Source: Streptomyces kaniharaensis (lineage in GTDB: Bacteria > Actinomycetota > Actinomycetes > Streptomycetales > Streptomycetaceae). From it: a DNA stretch of 64,000 nucleotides. The notes beneath the pieces were generated by a model, which searched no databases, was not told the DNA's origin, and saw nothing but the letters and a program-made list of their open reading frames with translations. This document shows, in pieces, positions 33,828-43,063 of the stretch. The stretch is taken from contig NZ_WBOF01000001.1 of assembly GCF_009569385.1 (NCBI RefSeq), positions 3,420,001 through 3,484,000 of the forward strand. The letters are read 5' to 3'. Made by a program: the position numbers and the translations under genes. Position 1 is the first letter of the stretch. Each line of letters opens with the position of its first letter.

Positions 33828-34817
33828 GTGAGCAGTAGCGGCCTTATCTACGCCGTCATCGTAGGGGCCTGGGCCGCCTATCTGGTGCCTATGTGGCTCC
33901 GCAGGCAGGACGAGCTCAACGAGGCGCGCCCGACGGAACGCTTCAGCACCGCCATCCGCCTGCTGGCCGGGCGTTCGGCGCTGGAGCGGCGGGCAGCCCG
34001 GGCCCTGGGCGACGAACCGCGTGACGACAAGCACAGCAACGACGGCCCTCCCGAACGGGACGAGGCGGCCTCCGGCGACCCCGCGCCGCCGGAGGCCGAA
34101 CCCCCGGTGGAGCACCCGGCCGCCGCCCCGTGGGCCGGGGCGCAGCGCCGGGCGCGGCTGCTGGCCCGCCGGCGCCGGATGGTCACCGCCCTCTTCCTGG
34201 CCTTCGCGCTCGGCGCGGTGGTCGCGGCGGTGGCCGGACTGGCCTTCCTCTGGGTCCCGGCCGTCCCGGCGGTCCTCCTCACCCTGTACATCGGGCACCT
34301 GCGCAAGCTGGAGCGCCAGCGGTACGAGGTGAAGCTCGACCGCGCCCGGGCCGCTCAGGCCGCCGAGCGGCTGCGCCAGCGCGAGCAGCAGCGCTCCGAG
34401 GCCCGGGCGGACGAGGAGGCCGGGGCCGAGGCCGTCACCGCCCGGGCGCCGGCCCCGGCCGTCGTCGAGGCGGACGCCGGGCGTCGCCCGCACCTGCGGC
34501 TGGCGACCGAGCCCGAGGAGGCCCCGGCCGCCGCGCCGTCGGCCTCGGCGGTGGCGGAGGCGACCGAGCACGAGGAGTGGGTCGACGGCATGCGCGAGCG
34601 CGGTGCGGCCGGCCCGGACTCCTGGGAGCCGGTGCCCGTCCCGCTGCCGACCTACGTCACCGCGCCGGTCGCCCCCCGGGTCTCCCGCGGCCTCGACCTG
34701 TCGGCCCCCGGCACCTGGACCGCGGGCCGCCCGGCCGAAGCCCGCAGCACCCCGCTCTTCGACCAGTACGCCGAACCCCCGGCCCCCGAGACGCGTCCGC
34801 GCGCCGCCAACGAGTGA
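33828..34817 (+). CDS. sepX: Divisome membrane protein SepX/GlpR
   Basis: The 329-residue protein begins with a membrane helix (residues about 5-24, ending LVPMWLRRQDELNEARPTERF), the SepX/GlpR signature. Two more helices lie at about 118-155. The rest is an acidic linker and a disordered cytoplasmic tail. In Streptomyces SepX is an actinobacteria-specific divisome protein that helps stabilise FtsZ assemblies in vegetative and sporulation septa. It has the same neighbour (rimJ) as its mycobacterial counterpart, supporting the call. Confidence 0.9.
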   Translation: MSSSGLIYAVIVGAWAAYLVPMWLRRQDELNEARPTERFSTAIRLLAGRSALERRAARALGDEPRDDKHSNDGPPERDEAASGDPAPPEAEPPVEHPAAAPWAGAQRRARLLARRRRMVTALFLAFALGAVVAAVAGLAFLWVPAVPAVLLTLYIGHLRKLERQRYEVKLDRARAAQAAERLRQREQQRSEARADEEAGAEAVTARAPAPAVVEADAGRRPHLRLATEPEEAPAAAPSASAVAEATEHEEWVDGMRERGAAGPDSWEPVPVPLPTYVTAPVAPRVSRGLDLSAPGTWTAGRPAEARSTPLFDQYAEPPAPETRPRAANE

Positions 34818-34897
34818 CCCGCCCCGGCCCCGGATCGGGCCCCCGATCCGGGGTGGTCACGAGCCCCCTCTGAAAGGTGCTAGAGTTTCTTCTCGTT

Positions 34898-35418
<521 letters not shown>

Positions 35419-36729
35419 GTGCGCGCGTTCGGTCTTCAACGGTGGGCACGGCAGGCACAGGCGGACGAGCCGAACGGCGCCCCGGCACCGGCAAGATCGG
35501 AATCCTGGACCATCGTAGCGGCTTGCGGGGCGGCGGTGTCACTGGCGGTGTTCGCCGTCGTGCGGCACTTCCACGGGGCGACCATGGTCGACATGCTCGT
35601 CTACCGGGCCGAGGGCGCCGCGGTCGTTCGCGGCGAGGACCTGTACGCGATGCGGCTGCCCGGATGGGACCTGCCGGCCACCTACCCGCCCTTCGCGGCG
35701 ATGCTCTTCGTGCCGAGCACCTGGTTCGACGTGAGCACCCTGCGGGTCCTGGTGATGCTCCTCAACCTCGGCCTGCTCGCCCTGGCCGTGTACCTCTCCC
35801 TCCGTCTGATCGGATGGCCGCGCGCACGTCACCGTCCGGCCGCCGTCCTGCTGGCGACGGGCCTCGGCGTCTGGCTGGAGCCGGTCTACACCACCTTCCA
35901 GTACGGCCAGGTCAACCTCGGCATCCTGTGCCTGGTCCTGTGGGACCTGACCCGGTCGGACCGGAACCGGTTCAAGGGCGTGGGCATCGGCCTGGCCACC
36001 GCCATCAAGATCACCCCCGGCCTGTTCTCGGTGTACCTGCTCCTGACGGGCCGTATCCGGGCCGCCCTGGTCTCGGGAGGCACGTTCCTCGCGGCCGGTC
36101 TGATCGGCTGGCTCGTGCTGCCCGAGGCCTCCTACGGGTTCTGGACCAGGTACCTCTGGGACCCGAGCCGGGTCGGCGTCACCGTCCTCATGGACAACCA
36201 GTCGCTCCGCGGCGCCGTCTGCCGGCTGCTCGACGTCAACGACCCGGGCCTGGTCGGGGTCGCCGCCTCCGCCGTCGTCGGGACGCTCGGCCTCGCGGTG
36301 GCCGTCCTGGCCGGACGCTCCGCCCGGGTGCTGCGCCGGGCCGACGCCTGGGGCGCCGTCTGCACCGCGCTGACCGCGCTGCTGGTCTCGCCGATCAGCT
36401 GGACCCACCACTGGGTCTGGTGCATCCCGCTCATCGCGCTGCTGGCCGTGGAGGCCAGGACCAGGGCGCGCCGCGTACTGCTCGGCGTCACGCTGGTGGT
36501 GTTCTGCTCCCACGCCATGTGGACCGCGCCCCACCGGTGGGGGCGCGGCGTCGCCTGGTTCTGGCAGCTGCCCGGCTCGATCTACCCGCCCCTGGGCATC
36601 GCCGTACTCGTCGTCATGGGGCTGCGGCTGTACCGCGCATGGCGTCCGGCCGACACCGGGGCCACTGGAGAATGGACCGTCCCGCACAGCAGGACCGACC
36701 AAGACGCCGCACTGACGAATCAGATCTGA
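35419..36729 (+). CDS. GT87-family polyprenyl-sugar glycosyltransferase
   Basis: This roughly 436-residue membrane protein has about ten helices and the GT-C fold pattern of GT87 (DUF2029) mannosyltransferases. Signatures are GEDLYAMRLPGWDLPATYPPFAA, LEPVYTTFQYGQVN, KGVGIGLATAIKITPG, DNQSLRG and SWTHHWVW. These enzymes use polyprenyl-phosphate sugars for lipoglycans or wall glycans. The start is uncertain: GTG 35419 is chosen for its family-like length and GGGGTG upstream. The next gene starts 1 base after its stop. Confidence 0.85.
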   Translation: MRAFGLQRWARQAQADEPNGAPAPARSESWTIVAACGAAVSLAVFAVVRHFHGATMVDMLVYRAEGAAVVRGEDLYAMRLPGWDLPATYPPFAAMLFVPSTWFDVSTLRVLVMLLNLGLLALAVYLSLRLIGWPRARHRPAAVLLATGLGVWLEPVYTTFQYGQVNLGILCLVLWDLTRSDRNRFKGVGIGLATAIKITPGLFSVYLLLTGRIRAALVSGGTFLAAGLIGWLVLPEASYGFWTRYLWDPSRVGVTVLMDNQSLRGAVCRLLDVNDPGLVGVAASAVVGTLGLAVAVLAGRSARVLRRADAWGAVCTALTALLVSPISWTHHWVWCIPLIALLAVEARTRARRVLLGVTLVVFCSHAMWTAPHRWGRGVAWFWQLPGSIYPPLGIAVLVVMGLRLYRAWRPADTGATGEWTVPHSRTDQDAALTNQI

Positions 36730-36730
36730 C

Positions 36731-38344
36731 GTGACCACTCGGACAGAATCCGCACCGCCGCTGGTAGTCGCCGCACCCGGTGTCCGGAAGCCCTCCCCGG
36801 CCCTCGCCCTCAGGCCGGCCCGGCGCACCGTGCTGCTCGGCGTCCTCTGCTTCGTCGTCATGTGCGCGATCGGCATGCAGGGCTGGGCGTCCGTGGCGCT
36901 CGGCGGCTTCGACCTCGGCATCTTCGACCAGGGCGTGCGCGGGTACGCCCACTTCGGGCTGCCCGTATCGTCCCTGAAGAGCTACCACCACGAGTTCCCG
37001 GCGGGCTTCTCCCTGCTGGGCGACCACTTCTCGCCGGTCCTGGCGCTGCTCGCGCCGCTGTACTGGATCTGGGACGACCCGCGCTCGCTGATCGTCGGCC
37101 AGGCCCTGCTCTTCGCGGCCGGCGTGCCGCTGATCCGGCGGATCACCGCCCACAGCTTCGCCTTCGCCGAGCCGAGGACCGCCCGCCGTGCCGCCGACCT
37201 GGCCGGTCTCGCCTACGCGCTCGGGTGGCCGCTGCTGGTCGCCTCCCGAGTCGGGTTCCACGAGGTCGCCTTCGCGGTACCCCTGACCCTGCTGATGCTG
37301 GAGCGCGGCCTCGCACGGAAGTACGGCACGGTGGTGCTCGCCGCCGTCCTGCTCTGCTGCACCAAGGAGGACCTCGGCCTCATGGTGGGGGCGTACGGCC
37401 TGGTGCTGCTGCTGCGGACCCGCGGTTCGCAGGATCGCGCCGGCCGCCTCACGGGCATCGGCCTGCTGCTGGGCGGCCCGCTCGCCTCGGCGGTGGCGAT
37501 CAGGTGGCTGATCCCCGGGATGGGCGGCGAGCCGGGCTACTACTGGAACTACGGCTCGCTCGGCCCCGATGCCGGCGGTGCGCTTCGCAACCTGCTGCAC
37601 GACCCGCTGCTGCTGGTGCAGGCGGCCTTCGACCAGCCGCTCAAGCCGCTGCTGCTGCTCTGGCTCTTCGGCACGATGTTCCTGCTGCCGCTCCGGTCGG
37701 CGACCGTGCTGTGCGCCGTCCCGCTGCTGACCGAGCGGATCCTCTCCAGCAACCCCAACCACTGGTCGATCGCCCGCCACTACGACTCCATGCTCTGGCC
37801 GATCCTGCTCACCGCCGCCATCGAGGTGCTGGGCAGGCTGACCGCCGAGGAACGGACCGCTCGGCGTGCCCGCACGCTGGGCCTGGCGACGGCGGGCTGC
37901 GCGCTGCTCGTCGCCGTGCCGATGGGGCTGATGCAGCTCGCCGTGCCGTCCTCCTGGCAGCCCAAGCCGAGCGAGGCCGCGCTGGTGCGGGCGGCCGCGC
38001 TCGTTCCCGACGGCGCGTCGGTCGAGGCGGACAACCAGATCGCGCCGCGGCTGACCGCCAGGACGGACGTGGTGCTGGTGGACGAGACGCCGCGAGGGCG
38101 CGAGTACGTGCTCACCAGGTCCGACAAGCGGTCGTTCCCGTTCGCCACGGACCGGCAGCAGGCCGACCGGATCCGGCTGCTGCTGGACCACGGGTACCGG
38201 CAGATCTGGGCCGAGGGCGGGGTGGTCCTGCTCCACCGGGAGGGCACCGACCCCATCCCCGGGGAGCACGTGCCGGGACCGGACAGCACGCCGATCCAGG
38301 ACAAGGTCCCGTCCGACGTGGGTCACAACCTGTTCCGCGGCTGA
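36731..38344 (+). CDS. DUF2079 membrane protein
   Basis: This 537-residue protein has about ten membrane helices and the DUF2079 signature FDLGIFDQGVRGY, followed by HEFPAGFSLLGDHFSPVLA and VGFHEVAFAVPL. The C-terminal soluble part (about 430-520) is extracytoplasmic. DUF2079 proteins are predicted GT-C-type glycosyltransferases without a known substrate. The GTG start is 1 base after the GT87 stop, so the pair is an operon and probably acts in one pathway. Confidence 0.9.
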   Translation: MTTRTESAPPLVVAAPGVRKPSPALALRPARRTVLLGVLCFVVMCAIGMQGWASVALGGFDLGIFDQGVRGYAHFGLPVSSLKSYHHEFPAGFSLLGDHFSPVLALLAPLYWIWDDPRSLIVGQALLFAAGVPLIRRITAHSFAFAEPRTARRAADLAGLAYALGWPLLVASRVGFHEVAFAVPLTLLMLERGLARKYGTVVLAAVLLCCTKEDLGLMVGAYGLVLLLRTRGSQDRAGRLTGIGLLLGGPLASAVAIRWLIPGMGGEPGYYWNYGSLGPDAGGALRNLLHDPLLLVQAAFDQPLKPLLLLWLFGTMFLLPLRSATVLCAVPLLTERILSSNPNHWSIARHYDSMLWPILLTAAIEVLGRLTAEERTARRARTLGLATAGCALLVAVPMGLMQLAVPSSWQPKPSEAALVRAAALVPDGASVEADNQIAPRLTARTDVVLVDETPRGREYVLTRSDKRSFPFATDRQQADRIRLLLDHGYRQIWAEGGVVLLHREGTDPIPGEHVPGPDSTPIQDKVPSDVGHNLFRG

Positions 38345-38415
38345 CGTAACGGTCGGTCGCAGCACGGGAGTCGGCGAGTGTCACGGCACGGGGCGGGCAG
38401 GCGGAGAACTGACGG

Positions 38416-38847
38416 TCAGTCCCGGACGATCACCACGGTGCAGGGAGCGTGGTGGACGCAGTACTGGCTGACGGTGCCGAGGGCGGCTCCGGGTGGGGCG
38501 GAGCGGCCGCGGCTGCCGAGGACCAGGAGCGCGGCGCCCTCGGCGGCGGCCACCAGGGCGGGGCCGGGCGCTCCGGCGCTGAGACGGCGGCGGACGTCGA
38601 GCGCGGTGGCGCAGCCGGCCAGCGTCTCGTCGAGGATCTCGGCGGCGCGGCGCTCGGGCCCGAAGCCGTCCAGGGCGGGCAGGACGAGGCCGTGCTCGCC
38701 GTAGACGCTGGGGAAGTCCCAGACGGCCACCGCCTCCAGCGGGCCGCCGGTGAGTCCGGCCACCCGGGCCGCCCAGTGGACGGCGGCGCGGGACAGCGGG
38801 GAGCCGTCCACGCCGACCACGATCCTGCCGTCGGGCTGCCGGGCCAT
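38416..38847 (-). CDS. Universal stress protein (UspA family)
   Basis: This 143-residue single UspA domain begins with RIVVGVDGSPLSRAAVHWAA and ends with LVLGSRGRS and GTVSQYCVHHAPCTVVIVRD, the ATP-binding motif G2xG9xG(S/T). The nucleotide-binding residues look intact, placing it with the ATP-binding USP branch. Such proteins are made in stress and dormancy. ATG 38847 begins the domain. It lies head-to-tail with the VWA operon and is separated from it by a strong terminator. Confidence 0.95.
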   Translation of the reverse strand: MARQPDGRIVVGVDGSPLSRAAVHWAARVAGLTGGPLEAVAVWDFPSVYGEHGLVLPALDGFGPERRAAEILDETLAGCATALDVRRRLSAGAPGPALVAAAEGAALLVLGSRGRSAPPGAALGTVSQYCVHHAPCTVVIVRD

Positions 38848-38886
38848 GCATCGAGCGTAGGACGGATGCGGCGGCCGCGAAAACGG

Positions 38887-38923
38887 CCGGGGGCCGGCCG
38901 GAGCGGATCCGGCCGGCCCCCGG
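38887..38923 (-). terminator. Terminator of the VWA operon
   Basis: A perfect 16-bp stem (38887-38902 with 38908-38923) has a 5-base loop. On the minus strand it is followed by CCGTTTTCG. It ends 17 bases after the stop of the 297-residue surface-protein gene. Confidence 0.85.
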
Positions 38924-38939
38924 GGTGGGGCGGGGTGGG

Positions 38940-39833
38940 TCAGGGGCGCTCGGAGCCCGTGTACGGCCCCGGCCGGGGCGCGGCCGCCTGCGGCGGGACC
39001 GCCGCGCCGTAGCCGGCCGGGCGGTGACCGCGCGGGTGGCGGGTCAGGTTGTAGCCCAGGACGCCCGCCAGGGCGGCCAGCGCGCCGCCGCCGATCGTCC
39101 AGTACCAGCGGCTGTTCCAGCCGGAGAACCAGCCGGTGTACCAGTGGTCCTCGGGCTCCACCGGGGCCGCCGCCTTGGCGGTGCTCGCGCCGCCGCCGGC
39201 CGGCGGGACCAGCGGGGCCTTGAGCTCGCCGCCCTCCGGCTGGGCGTTGTCCGCGTTGCCCTTGGCCCCGACGTGCAGCTGGACGGCGGCGGCGAGGCCG
39301 AGGTCCGGCTGCGGGGCGTCGGTGACCGCGAGCTTCACGTAGTACGTGCCGGGCAGCGGGTCGCCGGACCACGGCTCGGCCCAGGACCGGACCTCGCGCA
39401 GGGTGCAGCTCAGCGAGAGCGTGGTGGTGTTCTGGTCGCCGGTCGCGTTCTGGGTGCCGGCGGTGCAGGCCTGGCGGCGGCGCAGCCCGTCGAAGACCTC
39501 GACGGTCCAGGTCTGCGGGCCGTGCCGGTCGGTGCCGGCAGCCAGGTTGACCGTCAGGCCGATCGTCGGGGTCTGGCCCTCGGAGGCGCCGAACGCCCAG
39601 TACAGGTAGTCGCCGGTGGAGGCGGCGACGTTGGCGTCCTGGCCGGGGGAGAGGTTGACCGCGGTCAGGAAGGAGGTGCCGGCCTTGGTCGCCGGGGCCG
39701 GGGTGCCGCTCGCGCTCGGCGAGGGGGACGGCGAGGCGGCGGACGCGGTCGGGGCGGCCAGCGCGAGGGCGGGCAGCAGGGCCGCGGCGGCGAGGGCCCC
39801 GCGAAGGGTGCGGCGGATCATCGGATTGGGCAT
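38940..39833 (-). CDS. Secreted membrane-anchored protein, partner of the VWA protein
   Basis: This 297-residue protein has a clear signal peptide (RRTLRGALAAAALLPALALAAPTASAA), a Ser/Pro linker, then a beta-rich domain of about 150 residues (GDYLYWAFGASEGQTPTIGLT, GTYYVKLAVTDAPQ). One C-terminal helix (WYWTIGGGALAALAGVLGYN) precedes a Pro-rich cytoplasmic tail. I do not recognise the family, though it reads as an extracytoplasmic beta-sandwich. ATG 39833 is 2 bases after the VWA stop and follows GGGAGA, so the two are co-translated and likely interact. Confidence 0.8.
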   Translation of the reverse strand: MPNPMIRRTLRGALAAAALLPALALAAPTASAASPSPSPSASGTPAPATKAGTSFLTAVNLSPGQDANVAASTGDYLYWAFGASEGQTPTIGLTVNLAAGTDRHGPQTWTVEVFDGLRRRQACTAGTQNATGDQNTTTLSLSCTLREVRSWAEPWSGDPLPGTYYVKLAVTDAPQPDLGLAAAVQLHVGAKGNADNAQPEGGELKAPLVPPAGGGASTAKAAAPVEPEDHWYTGWFSGWNSRWYWTIGGGALAALAGVLGYNLTRHPRGHRPAGYGAAVPPQAAAPRPGPYTGSERP

Positions 39834-39835
39834 GG

Positions 39836-41155
39836 TCAGTTCTCCCGCCAGACAGCGATCCGCCAACGGGCGATCCAGCCGAAGAGCAGGCCGAAGACCA
39901 GACCGGCGGCGGTGAGGGTGAGCAGCAGGATCCAGCCGCGGCCGAGGCCCATCGCCGCACCCTCGGGGGCGGGCGAGGCGGAGGCGAGGTCCACGGTCAG
40001 CTCCAGCGGCAGGCCGGGGTCGGCCTGGACACCGGGCTGCGGGGCCAGCGAGTTGCTGACGACCAGGCAGACCGTGGTCTCCGGCTTGGCGCTCGCCGAG
40101 GCGGTGGGCGTCGCGGTGACGTACCCCTTGGAGTCGCTGGTGGACCAGCGCAGGCCGGTGGAGATGACGTCATTGCGGCCGTTGTCCGCGTCGGTGCCGC
40201 GCACGAGCTCCTGGCCGGTCGCGCTGGTGGCCTGGAGCAGGACGCCGTAGTCCCGGGCCACCGCCCGGTCCAGCGACACGCTGACCGAGGCGCGCAGCTC
40301 CTGGCCGGACTTGACCGGGACCTTGTAGACGCGGTGCTCGGAGAACTTCTCGCGGTCGCTGTAGACGCCGGGGGCGAGGACCGGGGCGCTCTCGCACTTG
40401 TCGGTGCCGGCGGTCTTGACCGGGTTGACCGTGTAGGTGTCGTCGCTGCGGTCGATCAGCTGCTTCACCTTGTTGGTGAGCTGGTCCTGGCTGCGGACGT
40501 CGGTGTAGGTGCCGCCGGTGGCGTTGGCGATGCAGAGCAGCTGCTGGCGGGTCTTGTCGTCGTGGGCCAGGCCGAGCGTGTCGACGACCAGGTGGATGCC
40601 CTGGGCGGCCAGTTCGCGGGCCACGTCGCACGGGTCCGGCGGGGCGCAGTCGTCCTCGCCGTCGGTGATCAGCACGACCCGGCGGGTGCCCTCGCCCTTG
40701 CCGAGGTCCTGGGCGGCGCCGCGCAGCGCCAAGCCGATCGGGGTCCAGCCGGTGGGGCGCAGGGTGGCGATCGCGGTCTTGGCCTCGACCTTGTTGGTCT
40801 TGCCGACCGGGAAGAGCTGTTTGCTGTCCTGGCAGCCCTGCGTCTTGTCGTCGCCGGGGTAGTTCGCGCCGAGCGTGCGGATGCCGAAGTCGGTCTCCGC
40901 GGGCAGGGCGTCGATCACCTCGCCCAGCGACTGCTGGGCCACCGAGATGCGGCTCTTGCCCTGAAGGTCAGTGATCCGCATGGAACCGCTGACGTCCAGG
41001 ACGAGGTCGACCTTGGGGGCCTCCTTGGGTGCGGCGGAGCCGCCTGAGGGTTCGTCGGCGTGGGCGGGCAGGCCGAGGAGCAGCGAGGCGCCGGTTATCG
41101 CCGCGGCGGCGAGCAGGCTGCCCAGCCTGGTCGTTGGTCGTCGTCCGGTAGTCAC
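39836..41155 (-). CDS. Secreted VWA-domain protein with C-terminal membrane anchor
   Basis: This 439-residue protein has a signal peptide (LGSLLAAAAITGASLLLGLPAHA). A von Willebrand A domain follows with an intact MIDAS DVSGS (about residues 51-55), plus RPTGWTPIGLALRGAAQDL and TDGEDDC. A beta-rich region (about 250-400) and one C-terminal helix (GWILLLTLTAAGLVFGLLFGWIARW) complete it. It should present a metal-binding adhesion or sensor domain outside the membrane. GTG 41155 follows AGGA; an ATG at 41176 is possible but lacks a ribosome-binding site. It heads a two-gene operon. Confidence 0.88.
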   Translation of the reverse strand: MTTGRRPTTRLGSLLAAAAITGASLLLGLPAHADEPSGGSAAPKEAPKVDLVLDVSGSMRITDLQGKSRISVAQQSLGEVIDALPAETDFGIRTLGANYPGDDKTQGCQDSKQLFPVGKTNKVEAKTAIATLRPTGWTPIGLALRGAAQDLGKGEGTRRVVLITDGEDDCAPPDPCDVARELAAQGIHLVVDTLGLAHDDKTRQQLLCIANATGGTYTDVRSQDQLTNKVKQLIDRSDDTYTVNPVKTAGTDKCESAPVLAPGVYSDREKFSEHRVYKVPVKSGQELRASVSVSLDRAVARDYGVLLQATSATGQELVRGTDADNGRNDVISTGLRWSTSDSKGYVTATPTASASAKPETTVCLVVSNSLAPQPGVQADPGLPLELTVDLASASPAPEGAAMGLGRGWILLLTLTAAGLVFGLLFGWIARWRIAVWREN

Positions 41156-41358
41156 GCGGCAGATCCTAGGGATCATCAGTTCGCCATGGCCAACGAGTCC
41201 GGTCGGTGATCGGCCGTGCAGCGGCGTGAACTCCCGTGCGGGGGTAGGGGATCCGCGCTGGTGGTGGCTCGCGAACGCCTCACGCGGTGCACGAACGCCT
41301 CACGTTGTGCTTATGCGCGGTGGTTAGCCTTCACTCGAATCCGGTGGAGAGGGGCGGA

Positions 41359-42201
41359 ATGGAGCTGGCGGGCGTCGGGAAGCGGTACGGGCGCGGCGGG
41401 CGGTGGATCCTTCGCGGGGTCGATCTGGCCGTCCGGCCGGGGGAGTTGGTGCGGATCGCCGGGGCGAACGGCACCGGCAAGTCGACGCTGCTCAGGCTGG
41501 TCGCCGGGATCGAGCGGCCGAGCGCCGGGCGGGTGGTGCGGCGGGGAACTGCGGCGTACGTACCGGAACGGTTCCCGCCGGCGCTGCCGTTCGACGCCTC
41601 CGCCTATCTGCTGCGGGTCGGCCGGGTGCACGGGCTCTCGGCCGCCGAGGCGCGGCGCCGGGCCGGGGAGTGGCTGGACCGGTTCGGCATCGCGGACCGG
41701 GCGGGCACCCCGCTGAGCCGGCTGTCCAAGGGCACCTGCCAGAAGGTCGCGGTCGCACAGGCGTTGCTCGCCGACGCGCCGGTGCTGCTGCTCGACGAGG
41801 CCTGGACCGGGCTCGACCCGGCGGCCCGGGCGGTGCTGGACGAGGCCGCCGCCGAGCGGTCGGGGGCCGGCGGCGCGGTGCTGTTCGTCGACCACGACCC
41901 GGCGCGGCTGGCCGGGCTGACCACCGCCGCCTACCGGGTCGGTACGGACGGCGCGCTGCGGCTCGCGGAGGAGCCTGCCGTGGCGGTCGGCGGCGCGCTG
42001 ATGGAGGTGGAGGTGGACGTCCCGGACGGCGGCCCGCTGCCGGGCCGGCTGCCCGGCGCGCCGGAGCTCACCGCGCTGGCGGGGACGGCGGTGCGCCTCA
42101 CGGTGGCGGCGGCGCACTCGGACGCGCTGCTGCGCCATCTGCTGACCGGGCGTCCGGCCGTCCGGGTGCTGGCCGTCCGGCGCCGGGAGGAGGAGCGATG
42201 A
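41359..42201 (+). CDS. ABC transporter ATP-binding protein
   Basis: This 280-residue ATPase has Walker A GANGTGKSTLLRL, signature LSKGTCQKVAVAQALL and Walker B VLLLDEAWTGLDPAA. The signature is SKGT instead of the usual SGGQ, a variant often seen in ABC-2 ATPases. The C-terminal 80 residues form a small extra domain. ATG 41359 follows GAGAGGGG. Its stop overlaps the following permease gene by ATGA, so the two form one transporter. The substrate is unknown. Confidence 0.9.
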   Translation: MELAGVGKRYGRGGRWILRGVDLAVRPGELVRIAGANGTGKSTLLRLVAGIERPSAGRVVRRGTAAYVPERFPPALPFDASAYLLRVGRVHGLSAAEARRRAGEWLDRFGIADRAGTPLSRLSKGTCQKVAVAQALLADAPVLLLDEAWTGLDPAARAVLDEAAAERSGAGGAVLFVDHDPARLAGLTTAAYRVGTDGALRLAEEPAVAVGGALMEVEVDVPDGGPLPGRLPGAPELTALAGTAVRLTVAAAHSDALLRHLLTGRPAVRVLAVRRREEER

Positions 42202-42878
42202 GGCAGGTCGGGGCACTGGCTCGGTACCACCTGGAGCTGCTGCTGCGCGGGCACGGCTGGCTGCCGCCGTTCCTGGCGTACGCGCTAATGCTGGTGGTGG
42301 GGGTGACAGCAGGTGATCCGCTGTTGGGGGCTCTCGGCTACGGCGCGGGGGCTCTGCTGCCGGTGAGCGCCTGGTACGTCCGCAGCACGCTGAACGCCGA
42401 GCCGCCGGCCTCGCGGGCCTGCCTGGTCGCGGCGGCGGGGCCGTTCCGGGTCCAGCTGGGCGCGCTGCTGGCCGCGTCGACGGCGGGGGTGGTGCTGGCG
42501 GTGGGCGAGGTGTCGGCGCTCTGGTGGCTCAGCGGCACGGTGGCCAACCCGAAGGTGGACCAGCCGCAGGCCGGCCCGGCGCTGCTGGCCGGCCTGCTGG
42601 CCTCGGTGGTCTGCGTGCTGCTGGGGGTGCTGGTCGGGGCGCTGTGCAACCGGCCGGTGCTGACGCGGGCGCCGTACGGCATCCCCGTGGCGCTGGCGCT
42701 CGCGACGGCGGTGCTGGTGGCGCCCGGCTCGCCGGCGAACGCGGCGGTGCGCGGCCTGGCCGACGCCGACCGGACCGGCCGGGTCGGCACGCCGTGGCTC
42801 GAACTGCTGCTCGCCGCCGGGCTGCTGGCGGTGACGGCGGCCGGTTCGGCGCTGCTGGCCGGGCGGCGCCCGGAGTGA
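42198..42878 (+). CDS. ABC-2-like transporter permease
   Basis: This 226-residue protein has about six membrane helices (FLAYALMLVVGVTAG, FRVQLGALLAASTAGVVLAVGEVSALWWL, LLASVVCVLLGVLVGALCN, and a last one ending GSALLAGRRPE). It overlaps the ATPase gene by four bases (ATGA) and follows GGAGGAGCG. It is shorter than typical ABC-2 permeases and may work as a dimer. Confidence 0.85.
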   Translation: MRQVGALARYHLELLLRGHGWLPPFLAYALMLVVGVTAGDPLLGALGYGAGALLPVSAWYVRSTLNAEPPASRACLVAAAGPFRVQLGALLAASTAGVVLAVGEVSALWWLSGTVANPKVDQPQAGPALLAGLLASVVCVLLGVLVGALCNRPVLTRAPYGIPVALALATAVLVAPGSPANAAVRGLADADRTGRVGTPWLELLLAAGLLAVTAAGSALLAGRRPE

Positions 42879-42924
42879 CCGGGCGGAGGAGCCGGGCAAT
42901 AGCGGACACACCGCATCGAAGAGC

Positions 42925-42953
42925 CCGTATATACGGATAGCGCTCGTTAGGGT
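42925..42953 (+). promoter_or_regulatory. Palindrome and -10 element upstream of the FtsW/PBP pair
   Basis: A perfect 12-bp palindrome CCGTATATACGG (42925-42936) is followed 11 bases later by TAGGGT (42948-42953), a strong streptomycete -10. The palindrome sits where a -35 region or repressor site would be. The gene start is about 110 bases downstream. Confidence 0.5.
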
Positions 42954-43063
42954 GACGACCTGGGCCCGGGTGCCGCCGCGCCGATGCCCGATCCCGGCCC
43001 CACGTCCGACGCGTCGGAAGGACCCGCAGTGAGCAATCGGCGCCGCGACCCCCGGGACGGTCC

